From Vibrio japonicus (lineage in GTDB: Bacteria; Pseudomonadota; Gammaproteobacteria; Enterobacterales; Vibrionaceae): a DNA stretch of 64,000 nt. The position numbers were made by a program, and so were the translations under genes. The notes beneath the pieces are model-generated. The model was not told the DNA's origin, did not search any database, and saw only the letters and a list, made by a program, of their open reading frames with translations. The stretch lies in assembly GCF_024582835.1 (NCBI RefSeq), contig NZ_CP102096.1:310001-374000 (forward strand). Direction: 5' to 3'. This document shows, piece after piece, positions 28,327 through 37,170 of the stretch. The first letter of the stretch is position 1. Each line of letters starts with the position of its first letter.

Positions 28327-28391
28327 TATCATCGCTCAACGTAAAAACAAGTTGGCTAAGTATTACATAGTGTGAGAAATGTTCAAAGAAA

Positions 28392-28411
28392 TACTGGATA
28401 AAAGAACAGTA
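28392..28411 (-). promoter_or_regulatory. LexA (SOS) box of uvrA
   Basis: The 20-base site TACTGGATAAAAGAACAGTA matches the gammaproteobacterial SOS box CTG-N10-CAG with flanking TA on both sides. The only core deviation is CTGG for CTGT. It sits 66-85 bases before the uvrA ATG, right after the galU terminator. Confidence 0.78.
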
Positions 28412-28436
28412 AAAAGGCCGCATGGAAAGCGGCCTT
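28411..28436 (-). terminator. Terminator of galU
   Basis: The stem AAGGCCGC / GCGGCCTT with a seven-base loop is followed by TTTTT on the minus strand, 34 bases after the galU stop. Confidence 0.88.
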
Positions 28437-28469
28437 GAGAACATGGAATGTTACGAGGTGACTGGGATA

Positions 28470-29342
28470 CTAGGATGCTTTTCTTGTCGCGTGTTTACCT
28501 AGTTCAGACGTTTTGCAGTCTTTTAGGTAGACATTCTCAAAGCAGTAGTTGGTCGCTTCGATGTATCCTTCTACGCTACCACAGTCGAAACGCTTACCTT
28601 TAAATTTGTATGCCAGTACACAGCCAGCTTTTGCTTGCTTAAGTAGCGCGTCGGTGATTTGAATCTCGCCACCTTTGCCCGGTTCTGTGTTTTCGATTAA
28701 TTCAAAGATATCCGGTGTTAGGATGTAACGACCAATGATTGCTAGGTTGCTTGGTGCCGTGCCTTTTTCTGGTTTTTCTACCATGTCGTCTACACGGAAA
28801 ATATCATCTTTAATCATTTCGCCAGAGATAACACCGTACTTATGTGTTTCATCTTCTGGTACTTCTTGCACTGCAACAATTGAACAGCGGAACTGCTTAA
28901 ATAGTGCCACCATTTGAGCAAGAACACCTTCTTGTTCATTTACACACAAGTCGTCTGCAAGGACTACGGCAAAAGGTTCGTCACCTACCAGTTCGCGGCC
29001 TGTTAAGATTGCGTGACCCAAACCTTTCATTTCACGTTGGCGAGTGTACGTGAAGTTCGCACTCTCAATGATGTCACGAATGTCGACCAAAAGATCTTCT
29101 TTGTTAGTGCCGCTGATCTGATGCTCTAGCTCATAGTTTTTATCGAAGTGATCCATGATCGAGTGTTTGCCTCGACCAGTAACGATACACATACCGTCCA
29201 TACCCGCTTGGATTGCTTCTTCAACACCGTATTCAATTAACGGTTTGTTGACGATAGGCATCATCTCTTTAGGCATCGATTTTGTTGCAGGTAAAAAACG
29301 CGTCCCGTAGCCAGCCGCAGGGAAAAGACACTTTTTAATCAT
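28470..29342 (-). CDS. galU: UTP--glucose-1-phosphate uridylyltransferase
   Basis: This 290-residue nucleotidyltransferase makes UDP-glucose for LPS core, capsule and exopolysaccharide. The nucleotide-binding start FPAAGYGTRFLPATKSMPKEM is at residues 7-27. ADDLCVNE, VEKPEKGTAPSNLAIIGRYIL and GGEIQITDAL follow, with FDCGSVEGYIEATNY near the end. The length is close to the usual 290-300. It is transcribed on its own between qstR and uvrA. V. cholerae has the same neighbours (VC0394-VC0396). Confidence 0.96.
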   Translation of the reverse strand: MIKKCLFPAAGYGTRFLPATKSMPKEMMPIVNKPLIEYGVEEAIQAGMDGMCIVTGRGKHSIMDHFDKNYELEHQISGTNKEDLLVDIRDIIESANFTYTRQREMKGLGHAILTGRELVGDEPFAVVLADDLCVNEQEGVLAQMVALFKQFRCSIVAVQEVPEDETHKYGVISGEMIKDDIFRVDDMVEKPEKGTAPSNLAIIGRYILTPDIFELIENTEPGKGGEIQITDALLKQAKAGCVLAYKFKGKRFDCGSVEGYIEATNYCFENVYLKDCKTSELGKHATRKAS

Positions 29343-29461
29343 GTTGGTTAAACCCTATATTATTCTGATGGTCATTTTTCGGAGACGACAATAACATGCT
29401 TTGCATTAAGAGGTCATGAATCCGTCCACTAAAAACATAGAATTTGGTAATCGTAACGAAT

Positions 29462-30106
29462 TTAAGACATTAAATGCTGTTTTGCCCAAGCACTTGCTTG
29501 CACACGATTCTTTACGCTTAGTTTTTTGAATATCTGGTATAGGTGCGATTTTACGGTGAATTCGCTGATAAACTGATCTTCTGCAATTTGGCTATTTGAC
29601 GCGCCTGTCATCAAACTTCGAAGTATATGGATCTCTCGTGTTGTGAGGTTGACGGTGGCTGGTGCACACTGGCTTTCAACAACGGTTCTATAGTGGTATA
29701 GCAGTTGCGCCGATACTTTTCTTGGTAGCCAGTTTTCACCGTTTATGATTTCGCTGCATCCCTTACTGATATCATCAAGCGTATCACTTGCATAAAATAG
29801 CCCTTTCAGATGGCCGAAACTCAGTATTTCATCGGTGGTCAGTCTTTTATCTACATTAATAACAATAGTTTCGAATACTTTATTTGCCAGTGGAAGAGAG
29901 CGAATCTGGTTGCTTAGTTGGGAGTAATCTCGATGGTCTATCATTAATATACGATGTTTGTTGCGTTGCAGCGCCAACATAAGCTCTTCAGGTTCAAGGT
30001 AAGGAATATCCAGACTCAGACGCTTCTTGATATTTTCCACGAGTGGATGGTGAACGGTTTTATTCTCACATAAAAAATGAATGGTTCTCATATAGTTACT
30101 TTTCAT
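29462..30106 (-). CDS. qstR: QstR, LuxR/CsgD-type regulator of competence
   Basis: This 214-residue transcription factor has an N-terminal receiver-like region (about 6-120) and a C-terminal LuxR helix-turn-helix (154-214: LTTREIHILRSLMTGASNSQIAEDQFISEFTVKSHL in outline). The architecture is that of VpsT and CsgD. In V. cholerae QstR (VC0396) sits between galU and ssb, exactly as here. It integrates HapR quorum sensing and TfoX chitin sensing to switch on DNA uptake and type VI secretion genes. Residues 126-129 read WLPR, close to the W[FLM][TS]R cyclic di-GMP motif of VpsT. The start has GGAG eight bases upstream. Identification rests on fold plus synteny. Confidence 0.85.
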   Translation of the reverse strand: MKSNYMRTIHFLCENKTVHHPLVENIKKRLSLDIPYLEPEELMLALQRNKHRILMIDHRDYSQLSNQIRSLPLANKVFETIVINVDKRLTTDEILSFGHLKGLFYASDTLDDISKGCSEIINGENWLPRKVSAQLLYHYRTVVESQCAPATVNLTTREIHILRSLMTGASNSQIAEDQFISEFTVKSHLYQIFKKLSVKNRVQASAWAKQHLMS

Positions 30107-30286
30107 GATGAAGTCTCCTTCCCTGTAGGGTCAGACTCAGACTGACTGAATTATCAAGAGAGTGCTAGTCGGAGTTGAATCCTTGCGTTTTGATTCATAC
30201 ACATTGGTAACTGAGTGTTTTGTCATTCGGAGTAATGTTTGATTATTCTCGTAAAAATGTTGGCTGGGTATGTAAGACGCTAGAGA

Positions 30287-30315
30287 GTAGAGACATTGTA
30301 GAGACATTGTAGAGA
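30287..30315. repeat. 11-base tandem repeat between qstR and ssb
   Basis: GTAGAGACATT occurs twice head to tail (30287-30297 and 30298-30308) and is followed by a third partial copy GTAGAGA. The period equals one helical turn. It lies about 80 bases before the ssb start in the divergent qstR-ssb spacer. Confidence 0.8.
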
Positions 30316-30394
30316 GAGGAATTTGTCCCACGCGCAAAGCATGCTATGCTATTGCGCTATTTCATTCACACTCAAATTTTAGACGGAGCGAAAC

Positions 30395-30928
30395 ATGGCT
30401 AGCCGTGGAGTAAATAAAGTCATCATTATGGGCAACCTTGGTCAAGATCCTGAGGTTAAGTACACTGCTAATGGTAGCGCCGTGGCAAATATTACCGTTG
30501 CGACGTCTGAAACATGGCGTGATAAAGCATCAGGTGAGCAGCGCGAGAAAACAGAATGGCACCGCGTTGTTTTATTTGGTAAGACGGCAGAGATTGCGGG
30601 TGAGTATCTTCGCAAGGGCTCTCAAGTTTACTTAGAAGGTCAGCTTCAAACTCGTAAGTGGCAAGATCAAAGCGGTCAAGACCGTTACACGACAGAAGTT
30701 GTTGTTCAGTGGCCAGCAGGTCAAATGCAACTGTTAGGTGGTCGAGCACAAGGTGGCGCTCCAGCAATGGGTGGTCAACCTCAGCAGCAACAAGGTGGTT
30801 GGGGTCAGCCTCAACAGCCAGCTCAGCAGCAGTATAATGCACCGCAGCAACAGAAGCAGGCTCCTCAACAGTCTCAGCCTCAGTACAATGAGCCACCAAT
30901 GGATTTTGATGACGACATCCCGTTTTAA
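30395..30928 (+). CDS. ssb: Single-stranded DNA-binding protein
   Basis: This 177-residue protein coats single-stranded DNA in replication, repair and recombination. The OB fold (residues 1-112) starts [21 protein letters not shown] Gln/Gly/Pro-rich linker (about 115-165) leads to the acidic tip MDFDDDIPF, which docks partner enzymes. The length equals the E. coli value of about 178. The ribosome site is GGAG. I see no CTG-N10-CAG SOS box upstream, unlike E. coli ssb. It is divergent from qstR, whose product drives natural transformation, where SSB also acts. Confidence 0.96.
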   Translation: MASRGVNKVIIMGNLGQDPEVKYTANGSAVANITVATSETWRDKASGEQREKTEWHRVVLFGKTAEIAGEYLRKGSQVYLEGQLQTRKWQDQSGQDRYTTEVVVQWPAGQMQLLGGRAQGGAPAMGGQPQQQQGGWGQPQQPAQQQYNAPQQQKQAPQQSQPQYNEPPMDFDDDIPF

Positions 30929-30941
30929 GCTTGTATTTCCT

Positions 30942-30971
30942 AAAAAAAGCCGCGATTTTCGCGGCTTTTTT
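30942..30971 (+). terminator. Terminator of ssb
   Basis: The stem AAAAAAGCCGCGA / TCGCGGCTTTTTT with a TT loop starts 14 bases after the ssb stop. It separates ssb from the msh locus. Confidence 0.92.
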
Positions 30972-31096
30972 ATATAGTGAAGGGAGCAAATTGCCCTAAG
31001 AAATATGGATGTCGGGGTGATTTCTCTTGTATCCATAAAATACATTGGGAGCCAATCTCTCGCACCTATTCGCTATAGAAAAGGAATTCCGCATCT

Positions 31097-33106
31097 ATGA
31101 GGTATACCCCTACCTTAAAACTGAGCACCAGATTGGTTGCTTTTGTCACGGTGATTGTCGTTAGTGCCATCTTCATTCTATTTATTGGTGGGACTCTTTC
31201 TTTTAAACGTCTAGGTCATGAGTATTTGGAACACTCTTTATCAGGGATAGTGACTGTTGTTGATAAAGAGATGGAAGATCCTGATGCGGCTTACTCCCTA
31301 CAATATTGGATGCCAAAGATGCTACAAGCATCGAGTGTGGTAGAAATGGAGTTAGTCTCCTCTTACGGCACTATCTATCGCTTTAAGGATACCGCTTCAA
31401 AAGTCGCCCCCTCTCTTCTCTATCAAACCGAGTACGTTTTAGAAAGAAATCAAGGTTACCGTATTCGTTTTAAAGCGGTTCCGCCATACATAGGTTTCGG
31501 GTATTCGATGCAAGCGTTATGGTCTATCACGCTTGCCATTGTGTTGATCATCTTTTGTCTTATTCAAGGCGTAAAATGGCTGAAAAAGCAGTTACATGGT
31601 TCGGAGTTACTCGAAGAGCGAGGACGGATGATTCTGGCCGGAAGAGTCGAAGAGTACGCCAAAGGTGACGAAAAAGAGTGGCCATTTACCGCGAGTGAAG
31701 CGCTCGATCGCTTGATTGAAGAGTTACAAGATGCCCGTCAGGAGCGAAGCCGATTTGATACGTTTATCCGCACTCAAACCTTTTTAGATCAGTTGACAGG
31801 AACAGCGAATCGCGTGCTGTTTGACAGCAAATTAGAAGCGGCACTATCAGAGAATGGTTCTCATGGCGGCGTGTTATTGATCCGCATTGATGATTGGGAA
31901 CAAATTCAAGAAGAGTGCGGTAAAAAAGATGCCAATGATTTCATCATCGAAGTCGGTCAGGCACTGAGCAATGTCATTCAGCGATATCAAGATGTGATTT
32001 TGGCTCGTTACTACAGTTCTGATTTCGCGATTTTAGCGCCGAGTCTTGGGAGCAAAGAAGTATCAACCATCGCCATGCAGTGTTTAAAACAGCTTTCTCG
32101 CATCACACCTCCTAACTTGTTGGATGAGGAGAACTGGGTGCACATCGGAGTCAGTATTTACCGTGAAGGTGAGCGACAAGGAAAAATCATAGACGAAGCA
32201 GAAACGGCACTGAAAAGTGCGCAGCTGCAAAGAATCAATACATGGAACCGTTTCAAGAAAAACATCGATTTGGACGTGGAGCGGGGCAGTGTTCGTTGGC
32301 GAACTTTGTTCGATCAGGTCATTACGCCTGATAAGTTACTTATCTTTGCACAACCTTGTTACCTGTTAAATAACCAGCAAGAACATCAGCTTGATCACTA
32401 TGAGTTGTTTGCGCGAATTCATGATCCAGAAAAAGGCGTCATTAAGGCTTCTCGTTTTAACTCTGCGATTGAATCAATAGGTTACGAAGCGCTGTTAGAT
32501 AGAGCGGTGATCCGCTCGGTTTTTCGGTATTTGAAAGTGTCGCCCTGTTCTGTGTGTTATTCTATCAACCTTCATGTGGTTCCTTTTGCCGATCGAAGCT
32601 ACTTTAAGTGGTTTCGAGATGAATTGCTGCAGCTTACTGCTGAGCAGAGGAGCAAACTGAGCTTTGAATTTGTGGAAGCAAGGTTGGTGAAGCATTTAGA
32701 CTATATGCGACCTGTCATCAAGATGACGGCGGGTTTAGGGTGCAAAGTTGTCGTTGGTCAAGCAGGCCGGTCCATCGTAAGCACTCATTATCTGAAAGAG
32801 CTGCCCATCAGTTTTCTTAAGTTGCACCGTAGCCTGATCAAGCAAATCGATCAGCGTCACGAGAATCAGCTGTTTGTTCGCAGCCTTTTAGGTGCTTGTG
32901 ATGGGCTGATGACTCAGGTCATCGCGCTGGGTGTCGACACAAAACAAGAATATGACACCGTTCTGCAGTTGAGTGTTAATGGTGTTCAGGGGCGGTATTT
33001 TGAAGAAGAGCAGCAAATACTTCCTTTGCCGTCATCTCGCCCTAAAGACGTGGAACATAAAAAAGTACAAATTGGTCGTAGAAATCGTTGGCGAAAAAGT
33101 AAGTAA
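31097..33106 (+). CDS. mshH: MshH / CsrD-like degenerate GGDEF-EAL protein
   Basis: This 669-residue inner-membrane regulator has membrane segments near residues 12-32 and 139-160, a HAMP-like linker, then GGDEF and EAL domains. Both active sites are degenerate: the GGDEF motif reads YSSDF (306-310) and EAL reads ELF (436-438). This is the pattern of E. coli CsrD, which does not make or break cyclic di-GMP but directs RNase E decay of the small RNAs CsrB and CsrC. Like csrD, it is near mreB, here with the msh genes inserted between them. It stops four bases before mshI, so it may share the operon transcript. Confidence 0.9.
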   Translation: MRYTPTLKLSTRLVAFVTVIVVSAIFILFIGGTLSFKRLGHEYLEHSLSGIVTVVDKEMEDPDAAYSLQYWMPKMLQASSVVEMELVSSYGTIYRFKDTASKVAPSLLYQTEYVLERNQGYRIRFKAVPPYIGFGYSMQALWSITLAIVLIIFCLIQGVKWLKKQLHGSELLEERGRMILAGRVEEYAKGDEKEWPFTASEALDRLIEELQDARQERSRFDTFIRTQTFLDQLTGTANRVLFDSKLEAALSENGSHGGVLLIRIDDWEQIQEECGKKDANDFIIEVGQALSNVIQRYQDVILARYYSSDFAILAPSLGSKEVSTIAMQCLKQLSRITPPNLLDEENWVHIGVSIYREGERQGKIIDEAETALKSAQLQRINTWNRFKKNIDLDVERGSVRWRTLFDQVITPDKLLIFAQPCYLLNNQQEHQLDHYELFARIHDPEKGVIKASRFNSAIESIGYEALLDRAVIRSVFRYLKVSPCSVCYSINLHVVPFADRSYFKWFRDELLQLTAEQRSKLSFEFVEARLVKHLDYMRPVIKMTAGLGCKVVVGQAGRSIVSTHYLKELPISFLKLHRSLIKQIDQRHENQLFVRSLLGACDGLMTQVIALGVDTKQEYDTVLQLSVNGVQGRYFEEEQQILPLPSSRPKDVEHKKVQIGRRNRWRKSK

Positions 33107-33110
33107 TTAA

Positions 33111-34550
33111 ATGAGTAACAGTTCTTTCTTAGGTAAATTCAGACAAAACAATCAAAGCACTGCACGGTTGAGCATTGTTGTGCAACCTGGTGGGTTGTAT
33201 TTTTCTTCGCTATCAGAGAGTAAGCTTCCTTCTTACGTCGAGCTAGACGGATTACCTTGGCAGAAAGTCCTGAACAACACTTTAAAAGATCACGGCGTAT
33301 CCGGTGTTTCTGCGGATGTTGTTTTACACTCCAATCTCTACCAAACCTATCAGATCGATAAACCAGCTATCCCAACCGAAGAATTATCGGCTGCTTTACC
33401 ATTTCTGCTTAAAGATCTTATTTCAGAACGAATTACTGACATTGTTGCTGACGCAGCACCATTGCCTACGGGTAATAAGCTTCAGGTGTTTGTTGTTTCG
33501 CGTGAGATTGTGCTCTCCTTATATGAGCAGTTTAATCAACTGAATATCAAACTAGAGCGCATTTTAGTTGAAGAAGAAGTTTGGGCACATTCCGCTCAAA
33601 AACTCACTCAGTTCCTGCTTTTACAACGGAGTAAAAAAGGTCAGTTTCGTGTTTTTGCTTTTATTGATGGACGTTGTACGTTCCAGCGAACAATACGTGG
33701 CATTGAATCACCGCTCACAGGTGTCGCCAGTAGTATACTTCAGTTAGATGGACTTGCACTTGAACTTCAACGTTCGATAGATTACCTATCGTCTCAGATG
33801 AAGGGCGCGTCCTTGCATCAGATGAAAGTCTGTTGCGATGAAGAACAGCAAGGTGAAGTTGTCTCGGCACTTGGTGAAAGACTAAGTGTTAAGGTGTTGC
33901 CATTAAATGATGCTGGTCGTGAATCGGGAACATTACTGGTTGAAAACACCACATCGGCACTTACCGATGCGGTTAACTTATTCCCATCGTATCTTAAGCC
34001 TAAAAAAGAGTATTTTACGTTAAAGAACGTCCTATTGGGTTGGGGCGTGGCAGCGGCTGCGTTGGTCGCTGTGTATAGCGGAGTGATGTACCAGCAAAAT
34101 GACTTAACGAAACAACTTTACTTAATTAAAGCGCAAGAGGCCGAGTTTGCGCAGCAGTCAAAAACTCTGAAACAACGAATTGCGAGTCATAAACCGAGTC
34201 CGGAAAAAATCGCGGCAGTATCGCGCTTAGAAATCGAAATAGAAGCCAAACGGCGCTCTCTGGGGGCGATAAAAGAACATGATGCTGCACAGCAAATGGG
34301 TTACTCTGGCGTAATGCAATCGCTAGCCAAGCTTGGACGTAACGATATATCGCTGAGTTCTATTTCCATTTCTACCCACTCGCTTGACTTGAAAGGTTTG
34401 GCTAAAGATCCTCAATCGGTTCCCAGTTGGATTGGTCAGTTCAAAAATGAACTGAATTTGGTCGGACGTACATTTGAGAAGCTAAAAATTGGCCGGAATG
34501 AACAAGGTATTCTTACTTTCGAGCTGAAGACGAAAGAGGAACGCAGCTAA
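33111..34550 (+). CDS. mshI: MSHA biogenesis protein MshI (PilM/GspL-like)
   Basis: This 479-residue protein has an N-terminal actin-like cytoplasmic domain (about 1-290), one membrane segment (about 308-328: LLGWGVAAAALVAVYSGVM) and a coiled-coil periplasmic tail (about 335-400). It appears to combine PilM and PilN functions of the inner-membrane alignment complex that couples the MshE motor to the secretin. It overlaps mshJ by one base (TAATG) and begins four bases after mshH. No strong ribosome site is visible, so translational coupling with mshH is plausible. Confidence 0.88.
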   Translation: MSNSSFLGKFRQNNQSTARLSIVVQPGGLYFSSLSESKLPSYVELDGLPWQKVLNNTLKDHGVSGVSADVVLHSNLYQTYQIDKPAIPTEELSAALPFLLKDLISERITDIVADAAPLPTGNKLQVFVVSREIVLSLYEQFNQLNIKLERILVEEEVWAHSAQKLTQFLLLQRSKKGQFRVFAFIDGRCTFQRTIRGIESPLTGVASSILQLDGLALELQRSIDYLSSQMKGASLHQMKVCCDEEQQGEVVSALGERLSVKVLPLNDAGRESGTLLVENTTSALTDAVNLFPSYLKPKKEYFTLKNVLLGWGVAAAALVAVYSGVMYQQNDLTKQLYLIKAQEAEFAQQSKTLKQRIASHKPSPEKIAAVSRLEIEIEAKRRSLGAIKEHDAAQQMGYSGVMQSLAKLGRNDISLSSISISTHSLDLKGLAKDPQSVPSWIGQFKNELNLVGRTFEKLKIGRNEQGILTFELKTKEERS

Positions 34551-35197
34551 TGCAAGCATGGCAAATGTTGAGTGACAAGTTTGTAAAGTTGTCCGAAAGA
34601 GAAAAATGGCTCATTACCTTGTGCGGTTTCGTTGTGATCATCATGGCGGTATTTACGCTCATGATTGAGCCTGTTTTTCAGGCTAATCAGAAGATGACAA
34701 AGAATATCACCGCAACGAAACTCGCCAGTCAGCAACTAGAAGCTGATGTTTTGTTGATGACTGCAAAGCTCAAAAAAGACCCAGATCAGGAAATAAACCT
34801 GAAATATAGAAGTTTGGTCACTGAGAGCCAGCAGTTGTCTGAACAGTTATCAGAAATGATCGAGAGCCTTATTTCTCCTAGTGAAATGGCAGCGCTACTT
34901 GAAAGTGTGTTGGAAGGAAGTAAAGAACTCCGGTTGGTATCTTTGGAATCTCAACGTGCGGAACCTGTTGTTCCAAATCAATCTAGTCCGGATGCATCTG
35001 CTTACTATGTTCATCCTGTTCGACTTGAGCTACTCGGTAATTACTTTGCGATCGTTAAGTACTTAGAATCGCTGGAGTCACTCCCCGTAAAGTACTACTG
35101 GCGCAGCTTCCAATACAATGTGGAAGAGTATCCTACGGCACGTTTGGTTTTAGAGGTCTACACACTAGGGACGAGAGAGGAGTTTATCGGTGGTTAA
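34550..35197 (+). CDS. mshJ: MSHA biogenesis protein MshJ (PilO/GspM-like)
   Basis: This 215-residue inner-membrane protein has one N-terminal membrane segment (about 21-43: LITLCGFVVIIMAVFTLMIEPVF), a coiled coil (about 50-115) and a ferredoxin-like periplasmic domain (about 140-210). This is the layout of PilO/GspM, which pairs with PilN to align motor and secretin. Its start overlaps the mshI stop and its end overlaps mshK by eight bases. Placed between mshI and mshK as in V. cholerae. Confidence 0.88.
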   Translation: MQAWQMLSDKFVKLSEREKWLITLCGFVVIIMAVFTLMIEPVFQANQKMTKNITATKLASQQLEADVLLMTAKLKKDPDQEINLKYRSLVTESQQLSEQLSEMIESLISPSEMAALLESVLEGSKELRLVSLESQRAEPVVPNQSSPDASAYYVHPVRLELLGNYFAIVKYLESLESLPVKYYWRSFQYNVEEYPTARLVLEVYTLGTREEFIGG

Positions 35198-35516
35198 GTT
35201 TATATCTGCGGCTGTATTGTTAGTTTGCTCATCGCACAGTTTTGCAGCCCAAGATCCCACAGCTCCGCTCAATTGGCAAAAGCCAACCGTACCGCAAGAG
35301 ACAAAGAAAGTGGTCAATCGTCCTCTACCCAAACTTGAAAGCATCGTATGCAGTGGCGATGTAGCGTGCAAAGCGGTGGTCAGTGGTCAAGTTGTGGTGG
35401 CTGGAGATAGCATCAGTGGTTATCAGGTAAAGAATGTTGAGTCAGAGCATGTGGTATTGTCTCGTGGTGGCAAACAGTTGAATTTGAAACTTTTCGCTCT
35501 GGATATTAAACAGTAA
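35190..35516 (+). CDS. mshK: MSHA biogenesis protein MshK (PilP/GspC-like)
   Basis: This 108-residue exported protein has a signal peptide (about 1-19, ending SHSFA) and a small beta-rich domain including GDSISGYQVKNVESEHVVL, which resembles the homology region of PilP/GspC that contacts the secretin. It starts with GTG, with GGAG seven bases upstream inside mshJ. One disulfide is possible from the VCSGDVACKAV pair. It ends 15 bases before the secretin gene mshL. Confidence 0.87.
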   Translation: MVKFISAAVLLVCSSHSFAAQDPTAPLNWQKPTVPQETKKVVNRPLPKLESIVCSGDVACKAVVSGQVVVAGDSISGYQVKNVESEHVVLSRGGKQLNLKLFALDIKQ

Positions 35517-35531
35517 GGTTATAGAAATTAT

Positions 35532-37166
35532 ATGCGTAAATTCGCAGTCTCTATTTTGATTGCTTCACTAACCGGTTGTTCGATGGGACACCGTGATCCA
35601 GTTGAAGTTAAGAGCACTCTAAATCAGGCCATCAATGAGGCCAATGCTCATAGCCTAGCGCAGCTTCCACCCTCTGTGGAAGCGGATCTCATGCCTCTTT
35701 TAGATGATGATAGTGTCGCTTCAAATCAGACGGCCAAGCGTTTTCGAATCCAAGCCAATCATGTGAATGCGAAGTCGTTTTTTGCCAGCTTGGTCAAAGG
35801 TACTGAGTTTAGTGCTGCCATTCACCCTGATGTTCAAGGTGACATAACCGTCAACTTGACCGACGTGTCTTTAGATGAAGTGTTGGCGGTGGTGCGAGAT
35901 ATCTACGGCTTTGATATTGTCAAAACGGGCAATATCATTCAGGTTTACCCAGCAGGGTTAAGAACCGTTACCATACCAGTTGATTACCTTCAGTTTAAAC
36001 GCTCCGGTCGTTCTTTGACGTCTATATCAACGGGAACCATCACCAACACAGACACGGATTCAAACTCAAGCTCTTCAAGTTCTGATAATAACTCAGCTTC
36101 TAGCCGAACTGCCAAAGGCGGGACAGAGATAGAAACGATTAGCGAAAGTGATTTCTGGCCGCAACTAGAAAAGGCGGTCGCTCAGTTGGTTGGATTCGGA
36201 AAAGGGCAGAGTGTGGTTGTGACTCCGCAAGCCAGCGTAATTACGGTTCGCGCCTATCCAGATGAGATCCGCCAAGTGCGCGAGTTCTTAGGTGTGTCAC
36301 AGCAGCGTATGCAGCGTCAAGTAATCCTAGAGGCAAAAATTCTCGAAGTCACATTGAGCGATGGTTATCAGCAAGGGATCAATTGGTCTAAAGCTTTCTC
36401 TTCCAATGGTACTGACTACACAATAGGACGAGGTACTGTCAAAGACGCAGACGGAAACATCCTCAATTCTGTTCTTCCGGGGCTCGATGCCATTGGCACA
36501 CTGTTGGGTGGGCAATCCAACGTCGTGATATCAAGCGGTAGTTTTGACGCTGTCCTTAATTTTATGTCCACTCAAGGCGACTTAAATGTCCTTTCTAGTC
36601 CGAGAGTGACCGCGTCGAACAATCAAAAAGCCGTCATTAAAGTGGGTACGGATGAATACTATGTGACTGACTTATCGAGTGTGGTAGGTACGGGTGATAA
36701 CTCAGAGCCCTCACCTGAAGTAGAGCTTACCCCTTTCTTCTCTGGTATTTCTTTGGATGTGACACCTCAAATAGATGATAAAGGCAATGTTCTATTACAT
36801 GTGCATCCAGCCGTCATTGAAGTGGATGAACAGGTTAAAGAAATTGGTTATGGCGATACGCGAATCAGTTTGCCTTTAGCAAGAAGCTCGATTCGAGAGT
36901 CAGACTCCGTTATCCGTGCGCAAGATGGCGATGTGGTAGTGATTGGTGGATTGATGAAGTCTAACACCTTTGACCAAGTCTCTAAGGTTCCGTTCTTAGG
37001 TGATGTTCCTGCGCTCGGTCACTTGTTCCGCAATACAAGGAAGTTAACCGAAAAAACAGAGCTGGTGATCTTATTGAAACCGACAGTTGTTGGCGTAAAT
37101 ACTTGGCAAAAAGAGTTGGAGCGTTCCCGAGATTTGCTTGAGGAATGGTTCCCAGAGCAGCAATAA
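35532..37166 (+). CDS. mshL: MSHA outer-membrane secretin MshL
   Basis: This 544-residue secretin forms the outer-membrane pore for the pilus. A lipoprotein signal ends in LTGC (13-16). An STN-like short domain (about 70-140), a Ser-rich linker (SNSSSSSSDNNSASS, about 177-191) and N-domain strands precede the C-terminal secretin domain (about 260-535). That domain has VLSSPRVTASNNQKAVIKVG, VTPQIDDKGNVLLHVHP and PFLGDVPALGHLFR. The final segment LVILLKPTVV is the expected closing strand. It sits four bases before mshM and lies in the secretory transcription unit. Confidence 0.93.
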   Translation: MRKFAVSILIASLTGCSMGHRDPVEVKSTLNQAINEANAHSLAQLPPSVEADLMPLLDDDSVASNQTAKRFRIQANHVNAKSFFASLVKGTEFSAAIHPDVQGDITVNLTDVSLDEVLAVVRDIYGFDIVKTGNIIQVYPAGLRTVTIPVDYLQFKRSGRSLTSISTGTITNTDTDSNSSSSSSDNNSASSRTAKGGTEIETISESDFWPQLEKAVAQLVGFGKGQSVVVTPQASVITVRAYPDEIRQVREFLGVSQQRMQRQVILEAKILEVTLSDGYQQGINWSKAFSSNGTDYTIGRGTVKDADGNILNSVLPGLDAIGTLLGGQSNVVISSGSFDAVLNFMSTQGDLNVLSSPRVTASNNQKAVIKVGTDEYYVTDLSSVVGTGDNSEPSPEVELTPFFSGISLDVTPQIDDKGNVLLHVHPAVIEVDEQVKEIGYGDTRISLPLARSSIRESDSVIRAQDGDVVVIGGLMKSNTFDQVSKVPFLGDVPALGHLFRNTRKLTEKTELVILLKPTVVGVNTWQKELERSRDLLEEWFPEQQ

Positions 37167-37170
37167 CCCG

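Noticed and set aside
30107..30394. Possible CRP-S (TGCGA-N6-TCGCA) site upstream of qstR
   Set aside because: The best match near 30184 keeps only part of one half-site; it is not good enough to report.
30300..30394. SOS box upstream of ssb
   Set aside because: No CTG-N10-CAG sequence is present there, unlike the E. coli ssb promoter.
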